This document shows positions 59,231 through 64,000 of a DNA stretch of 64,000 bases, in pieces (positions within the stretch are counted from its first letter, which is position 1; each line of letters starts with the position of its first letter). Both the position numbers and the translations under genes were made by a program. Origin of the DNA: Rossellomorea sp. SC111 (lineage in GTDB: Bacteria > Bacillota > Bacilli > Bacillales > Bacillaceae_B); contig NZ_JANIOC010000006.1 in NCBI RefSeq assembly GCF_024733565.1, positions 124,001 to 188,000 of the forward strand, written 5' to 3'. The notes below the pieces were generated by a model. It had not been told where the DNA came from. It worked only from the letters and a program-made list of their open reading frames with translations, and made no database searches.

Positions 59231-59254
59231 GGTGGCCAGCTAACACTGGCCCCT
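59231..59254 (+). other. Hairpin after the binding-protein gene
   Basis: GGCCAG (59234-59239) pairs with CTGGCC (59246-59251) around a 6-base loop, without a T-run. A stem-loop here could protect the lipoprotein mRNA from 3' decay, as known for binding-protein genes in other ABC operons. Further down, GGG-AAA-CCC followed by eight T (59340-59356) might act as a leaky terminator. Confidence 0.5.
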
Positions 59255-59367
59255 GTCCTGATAAATAAGAGATATATATTTTAATAGAAATTTAATTGAA
59301 GTATAGAACATTTCTATCTTTCATTTAGATTTTTATTCGGGGAAACCCTTTTTTTTCTGAGTAGTGA

Positions 59368-59378
59368 AGGTCTGACCT
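59368..59378 (+). promoter_or_regulatory. Palindrome AGGTC-T-GACCT upstream of the ATPase gene
   Basis: A 5-1-5 inverted repeat, flanked by GTAGT and ACTAC, 47 bases before the ATPase start. It shares AGGTCTGA with the ymfC leader palindrome. It may be a second site for YmfC; this is inference. Confidence 0.4.
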
Positions 59379-59425
59379 CTAACTACTAGATAAATATCCC
59401 TAGTCTATGCAAGGAGTGATTAGCA

Positions 59426-60961
59426 ATGGATTATGTAATCGAGATGCTGAATATCCGCAAAGAATTTCCCGGCATCGTAGCAAATGACAATATTACCCTT
59501 CAGCTCGAAAAAGGTGAAATTCATGCGCTTCTTGGTGAAAATGGTGCAGGTAAGTCAACTTTAATGAATGTATTATTCGGGCTATACCAACCTGAACAAG
59601 GAGAAATACGGGTAAAAGGACAGAAAGTGAACATTACCAATCCGAACATCGCCAATGATCTTGGGATAGGTATGGTCCATCAGCATTTTATGCTGGTTGA
59701 TACCTTCACTGTAACAGAGAATATCATCCTTGGAAGAGAGCCGAAATCCGGAGCCACGGTGGATATTAAAAAAGCGGAAAAAGATATCCTGGATATCTCT
59801 GAAAAATATGGATTGAAAGTAGATCCGAGCGCTAAAATTTCTGAAATTTCTGTAGGTATGCAGCAACGTGTAGAGATTTTAAAAACACTTTACCGAGGGG
59901 CGGAAATCCTGATCTTTGATGAACCGACCGCTGTTTTGACACCGCAGGAGATTAAAGAACTGATTCAAATCATGAAAACACTGATTAAAGAAGGTAAATC
60001 AATCATCCTCATCACTCACAAGCTAAAAGAGATCATGGAAGTGTGTGATAATGTAACCGTTATCAGAAAGGGTAAAGGGATCGGCACGGTGAAAGTCTCG
60101 GAAACTGACCCGAATCACCTTGCCAGCCTGATGGTGGGACGTGAAGTCACATTTAAAACAGAGAAGAAAGAAGCTACACCTAGTGATAATGTTCTCGAGA
60201 TTCGTGACTTAAACGTAAAAGATCAGCGAAATGTCCCTGTTGTAAATGGGTTGAACCTTGAGGTGAAAGCAGGGGAAATCCTTGGCATAGCCGGTGTGGA
60301 CGGAAACGGACAAAGTGAGTTGATTGAGGCCATCACAGGTCTCCATAAAGTCGACAGTGGTTCAATCAAACTGAATGGAAAAGAAATCGCAAATATGAAA
60401 CCCCGTAAAATTTACGAGTCAGGTGTAGGTCACATTCCTCAGGACAGGCATAAACATGGCCTGGTACTTGATTTTCCTATAGGGGAAAATATGGTTCTCC
60501 AGACCTATTACCAAAAACCGTATTCAAACAAAGGGGTACTTAGTTATAAAAATATTTACAATCAGGCAAGAAAATTGATATCGGAATTTGATGTCAGGAC
60601 TCCATCAGAATTCACCCTGGCCCGTGCTTTATCCGGCGGGAATCAGCAAAAAGCAATCATCGGTCGTGAGGTTGACCGGGATCCGGATCTATTGATTGCT
60701 GCCCAGCCGACCAGGGGACTTGATGTAGGGGCGATCGAGTTTATCCATAAACGTCTGATTGAACAAAGAGATAATGGAAAAGCGGTTCTCCTGCTGTCAT
60801 TTGAACTTGATGAAATCATGAATGTAAGTGACCGTATCGCCGTTATCTACGAAGGTCAAATTGTAGCGATTGTTAATCCTAGGGAAACAACCGAACAAGA
60901 ACTTGGACTTTTAATGGCAGGTTCGAAGAGGAAGGAAACGGGAGGGGAATCACATGTCTAA
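59426..60961 (+). CDS. nupO: Nucleoside ABC transporter, tandem ATPase
   Basis: This 511-residue protein has two fused nucleotide-binding domains. The first has Walker A GENGAGKST (37-45), signature ISVGMQQRVEI and Walker B LIFDEPTAVLT. The second has the degenerate Walker A GVDGNGQSE, signature ALSGGNQQKAI and AAQPTRGLDVGA. This asymmetric pair is usual for sugar/nucleoside-type importers (RbsA-like). The ATG follows AAGGAGTGATTAGCA. It overlaps the first permease gene by eight bases. Confidence 0.94.
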   Translation: MDYVIEMLNIRKEFPGIVANDNITLQLEKGEIHALLGENGAGKSTLMNVLFGLYQPEQGEIRVKGQKVNITNPNIANDLGIGMVHQHFMLVDTFTVTENIILGREPKSGATVDIKKAEKDILDISEKYGLKVDPSAKISEISVGMQQRVEILKTLYRGAEILIFDEPTAVLTPQEIKELIQIMKTLIKEGKSIILITHKLKEIMEVCDNVTVIRKGKGIGTVKVSETDPNHLASLMVGREVTFKTEKKEATPSDNVLEIRDLNVKDQRNVPVVNGLNLEVKAGEILGIAGVDGNGQSELIEAITGLHKVDSGSIKLNGKEIANMKPRKIYESGVGHIPQDRHKHGLVLDFPIGENMVLQTYYQKPYSNKGVLSYKNIYNQARKLISEFDVRTPSEFTLARALSGGNQQKAIIGREVDRDPDLLIAAQPTRGLDVGAIEFIHKRLIEQRDNGKAVLLLSFELDEIMNVSDRIAVIYEGQIVAIVNPRETTEQELGLLMAGSKRKETGGESHV

Positions 60962-62003
60962 CCGCTTAACAAATATATTAATCCCGGTAATCTCAGTCCT
61001 TTTAGGAATCATTGTCGGAACGATCATCATGCTGGTGAGTGGGTATGACCCGATTGCAGGTTACGCTGCATTATGGAATGGGATCTTCGGGGAGATCTAT
61101 TATGTAGGAGAAACAATCCGTCAAGTGACACCATATATTTTAGCAGGACTGGCTGTTGCCTTTGCTTTTAGAACGGGTCTATTTAACATCGGTGTGGAAG
61201 GTCAATTGATTGTGGGCTGGCTTGCAGCGGTATGGGTAGGGGTAGCCTTTGATGATTTACCTAAACTGATCCATTTACCCCTTGCAATCATTGCTGCCGC
61301 ATTTGCAGGAGCGCTATGGGGCTTTATACCGGGACTTCTTAAAGCGAAATTCCGCGTACATGAAGTCATTGTCACGATCATGATGAACTATATTGCTCTT
61401 CATGTTACAAATGCCATTATCCGTGATGTCATTACTGACCGTAAAGATCGTACAGAAATGATTGCGGATACAGCTTCATTGAAGTCACCTTTCTTTGAAA
61501 GCCTGACAGATTACTCCCGATTGCATTGGGGGATTTTCATCGCACTTGCATGTGTATTCATAATGTGGTTCTTGCTTGAAAAGACAACGCGTGGATATGA
61601 GCTTCGTTCTGTAGGATTCAACCAGCACGCTTCTCAATACGCCGGCATGAACGTGAACGGTAACATCATCCTTTCCATGGTCATCTCAGGGGCTTTTGCT
61701 GGCCTTGCTGGAGCGATGGAAGGCCTTGGTACATTCGGCTATGCTTCAATCAAGGGAGGATTTACAGGCGTCGGATTCGACGGGATCGCTGTGGCCCTTC
61801 TTGGTGGTAATGCAGCCATCGGAGTAGTGTTCGCCGCCCTGTTATTTGGTGGTCTCAAAGTGGGGGCACTGAATATGCCACTGGATGCCGGTATTCCAAA
61901 TGAACTTGTCGACATCATAATTGCCCTTATTATTTTCTTTGTAGCATCCGGTTATATGATTCGTTATCTGATTCAACGATTTAGTAAAAAGGGGGTGAAA
62001 TAA
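60954..62003 (+). CDS. nupP: Nucleoside ABC transporter permease 1
   Basis: This BPD_transp_2 family permease has 349 residues and about ten membrane segments. Typical blocks are AFRTGLFNIGVEGQLIVGWL, FRVHEVIVTIMMNYIALHV and ISGAFAGLAGAMEGLG. It starts inside the ATPase gene and ends directly before the second permease. Confidence 0.94.
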   Translation: MSNRLTNILIPVISVLLGIIVGTIIMLVSGYDPIAGYAALWNGIFGEIYYVGETIRQVTPYILAGLAVAFAFRTGLFNIGVEGQLIVGWLAAVWVGVAFDDLPKLIHLPLAIIAAAFAGALWGFIPGLLKAKFRVHEVIVTIMMNYIALHVTNAIIRDVITDRKDRTEMIADTASLKSPFFESLTDYSRLHWGIFIALACVFIMWFLLEKTTRGYELRSVGFNQHASQYAGMNVNGNIILSMVISGAFAGLAGAMEGLGTFGYASIKGGFTGVGFDGIAVALLGGNAAIGVVFAALLFGGLKVGALNMPLDAGIPNELVDIIIALIIFFVASGYMIRYLIQRFSKKGVK

Positions 62004-62963
62004 GTGGGTTTTTTTGATATTCTGACGATCCTCATCCCATCAACATTACTGTGGGCGACACCACTTATTTTCACTGCTTTGGGAGGGGCGTTCTCAGAGC
62101 GTTCAGGCGTAGTAAATATCGGACTTGAAGGTCTGATGGTCATAGGTGCATTCTCAAGTATCGTATTTAACCTTGCATTTGCTGATACTTTCGGTGCTGC
62201 GACACCATGGGTGGCTTTGATCATTGCCATGGCGATGGGGGCACTGCTTGCCATCCTGCATGCAGTTGCTTCTATAACATTCAGGGCTGACCAGGTCGTT
62301 TCCGGTGTCGCCATCAACCTTCTTGCAGTGGGATTGACTCTTTTCTTGGTCAAACGTATATATGGAAAGGGACAAACGGATATCATCTCTGAAGGATTCG
62401 GCAAAATCGATGTTCCTTTACTACACAAGATTCCGGTCATCGGAGATATATTCTTTTCTAACACATATTGGCCGCCATTCGTCGCGATCCTTGTATCCTT
62501 CATTGTCTGGTTCATTATGTTCAAAACTCCATTCGGCTTAAGATTGCGTTCTGTAGGTGAGCATCCTATGGCCGCAGACACAATGGGGATCAATGTTACG
62601 AAGATGCGCTATATCGGTGTCATCATTTCCGGCGCTTTTGCAGGTGTCGGAGGGGGAGTATATGCGCAGGCGATTTCCTCTGACTTCAGTCATGCAACAA
62701 TCAGTGGACAAGGGTTCATGGCCCTTGCAGCCTTGATCTTCGGGAAATGGCATCCACTTGGAGCCATGGGAGCGGCCCTGTTCTTCGGCTTCGCTCAAAG
62801 TTTAAGTATCATCGGATCAAGTATCCCGTTGTTTGAAAACATCCCTAGTGTATTCCTGTTGATTGCGCCATATGTGCTTACCATTCTGGCACTAACCGGC
62901 TTCATCGGTCGAGCAGATGCACCTAAAGCTCTTGGTACTCCATACATCAAAGGAAACCGTTAA
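62004..62963 (+). CDS. nupQ: Nucleoside ABC transporter permease 2
   Basis: This second BPD_transp_2 permease has 319 residues, with the blocks GGAFSERSGVVNIGLEGLMV, DQVVSGVAINLLAVGLTLFL and GQGFMALAALIFGKWHPLG. The GTG start immediately follows the nupP stop, with AAAGGGGGTGAAA as SD inside nupP. It is the last gene of the transporter operon, followed by a strong terminator. Confidence 0.94.
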   Translation: MGFFDILTILIPSTLLWATPLIFTALGGAFSERSGVVNIGLEGLMVIGAFSSIVFNLAFADTFGAATPWVALIIAMAMGALLAILHAVASITFRADQVVSGVAINLLAVGLTLFLVKRIYGKGQTDIISEGFGKIDVPLLHKIPVIGDIFFSNTYWPPFVAILVSFIVWFIMFKTPFGLRLRSVGEHPMAADTMGINVTKMRYIGVIISGAFAGVGGGVYAQAISSDFSHATISGQGFMALAALIFGKWHPLGAMGAALFFGFAQSLSIIGSSIPLFENIPSVFLLIAPYVLTILALTGFIGRADAPKALGTPYIKGNR

Positions 62964-62981
62964 TAGTATCGAGAATAATTG

Positions 62982-63014
62982 AAAGGATATCCTGAAAATA
63001 GGGATATCCTTTTT
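62982..63014 (+). terminator. Intrinsic terminator of the transporter operon
   Basis: An 11-bp stem AAAGGATATCC/GGATATCCTTT followed by five T. Confidence 0.92.
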
Positions 63015-63121
63015 CTTTGTTTAAATTGCGTTTGAAATGGTTTTTGAATCAAACATAAAGGGAAATCCATATGCATATAATGGTTTATTCAAAAGTGTAT
63101 TTTACCAACAGAGGAAGATGC

Positions 63122-63158
63122 TTGAAATCAATCTCTCTCTACATGTATAGTTATACAT
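63122..63158 (+). promoter_or_regulatory. SigA promoter of ymfF overlapped by a perfect palindrome
   Basis: TTGAAA (63122-63127), 18-base spacing, TATAGT (63146-63151). The palindrome ATGTATA-GT-TATACAT (63143-63158) covers the -10. Such TGTATA..TATACA operators resemble those of HutC/TreR-like GntR regulators, by recollection. Confidence 0.6.
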
Positions 63159-63234
63159 AAATACCGCACAATAAGGGTGTTTATTAATTTTGCTTTTAAA
63201 TCGATGAAAGTATGGAACTAAGGAGGACGGTACG

Positions 63235-64000
63235 ATGACAGCCATAAACGAAATAATAAAGAAGAAACCTGGTTACACGCTACATATCGTTCAAACGGAT
63301 AAGTATAAAACCAATAGCCTCGTATTAAAGATGAAAGCCCCCCTCGACCCCGAAACAATTACGTTACGGGGATTGCTCCCCCATGTAATGCAGAGCAGCA
63401 CAAAGACCTATCGGAGCACAACTGAGTTACGCTCCCATCTGGATGAGTTATATGGAGCGAACTTTTTTGTGGATTTAGGTAAAAAAGGTGAGTACCATGT
63501 GGTCAGTATGTCTGTTGAAATCGCCAACGAAAAGTTTTTGAAGGATTCTGAGCCCCTGCTTCAAAAAGGAATCGAATTCCTTGCAGATGTCCTTCAGAAC
63601 CCTCTTGTTGAAAACAATGAGTTCGACAAGAAAACAGTCGAAAAAGAAAAACGGAATCAAAAGGTAAGAATTCAAGCAGTATATGACGATAAAATGCGCT
63701 ATGCCAATTCAAGACTCGTGGAAGAAATGTGTAAGGGTGAGCGTTTCGCCCTCCATGTAAACGGTGTAAGTGAAGAAGTGGAGTCCATTACTTCGAAGAA
63801 TTTATATGATTATTATCAAAAAGTGATGGATGAAGATCAGTTTGATCTTTATGTGATCGGTGATGTCGATGTTAAAGAGGTTGAAAGCCTCTGTGATCGA
63901 CTGCTTGAATTAAGTGAACGTACTCCTAAACAAGTAGATGCTTCCCTTGTGAAGGAAAAGGAAAAAGAAAACGTGGTAAAAGAAAAACAGGATGTGAAAC
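63235..64000 (+). CDS. ymfF: M16-family peptidase-like protein YmfF, N-terminal part (3' end outside window)
   Basis: The first 255 residues resemble the YmfF group of insulinase-like (M16) proteins, usually followed by the partner ymfH. The N-terminus (NSLVLKMKAPLDPETITLRG) and the block HLDELYGANFFVDLGKKGEY match. The position of the zinc motif HxxEH reads LLPHVMQSST here, so the canonical site is not present. That fits a non-catalytic partner subunit. The ATG follows AGGAGGACGG. The frame remains open to base 64000. Confidence 0.85.
   Translation, partial: MTAINEIIKKKPGYTLHIVQTDKYKTNSLVLKMKAPLDPETITLRGLLPHVMQSSTKTYRSTTELRSHLDELYGANFFVDLGKKGEYHVVSMSVEIANEKFLKDSEPLLQKGIEFLADVLQNPLVENNEFDKKTVEKEKRNQKVRIQAVYDDKMRYANSRLVEEMCKGERFALHVNGVSEEVESITSKNLYDYYQKVMDEDQFDLYVIGDVDVKEVESLCDRLLELSERTPKQVDASLVKEKEKENVVKEKQDVK

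Noticed and set aside
59217-59425. Purine riboswitch before the nucleoside transporter ATPase.
   Set aside because: I do not find the conserved three-way junction and loop sequences; only simple hairpins are seen.

Overview
The window reads as core chromosome of a motile, endospore-forming, low-GC Gram-positive rod of the Bacillaceae. The gene order matches, gene for gene over most of its length, the Bacillus subtilis stretch from fliK through the fla/che operon, rpsB-tsf, polC, the nusA-infB operon and dpaA/dpaB to spoIIIE and ymfC. All genes lie on the plus strand, SD sequences are strong (AGGAGG type), TTG and GTG starts are common, and genes for dipicolinate synthase (dpaA/dpaB), SpoIIIE, and PolC are present. 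The species cannot be fixed from sequence reading alone; a non-subtilis Bacillaceae genus is likely, because the protein sequences diverge clearly from B. subtilis and a nucleoside-type ABC transporter operon sits between ymfC and ymfF.

Region 1 (1-19305) is the distal part of the flagellar/chemotaxis operon: the end of fliK, hook cap and hook genes (flgD, an uncharacterised flagellar-operon gene, flgE, swrD), the basal-body and switch genes (fliL, fliM, fliY), the type III export gate (fliZ/fliO, fliP, fliQ, fliR, flhB, flhA), the placement pair flhF/flhG, the chemotaxis set (cheY, cheB, cheA, cheW, cheC, cheD), the flagellar sigma factor sigD and swrB. Most junctions overlap or leave under 40 bases. 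A run of 12 C residues and a terminator-like hairpin separate sigD from swrB.

Region 2 (19306-43491) holds information-processing and envelope housekeeping genes in several transcription units separated by clear intrinsic terminators: rpsB (with a structured leader), tsf, pyrH-frr, uppS-cdsA-dxr-rseP, proS, polC, the rimP-nusA-ylxR-ylxQ-infB-ylxP-rbfA operon, truB-ribF, rpsO and pnp. Region 3 (43574-57000) contains ylxY, the M16 peptidase mlpA, ymxH, the dipicolinate synthase operon dpaAB behind a good SigK-type promoter, the lysine/diaminopimelate genes asd-dapG-dapA, rnjB, tepA-ylzJ and spoIIIE.

Region 4 (57000-64000) is the least canonical: a GntR/UTRA regulator (ymfC) with a perfect 18-bp palindrome in its leader, a four-gene BMP-type nucleoside ABC transporter (lipoprotein, tandem ATPase, two permeases), and the start of the M16-type protease gene ymfF, which runs off the end of the window and has its own promoter overlapped by another perfect palindrome. 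I saw no insertion sequences, prophage, CRISPR, tRNA or rRNA genes. No clearly new multi-gene system is present. The best leads are non-coding: the C12 tract, a near-perfect 21-bp hairpin between frr and uppS, the rpsB leader, and the ymfC/transporter/ymfF palindromes. Promoters and RNA structures were found by eye and have not been tested by folding or by comparison with other genomes.
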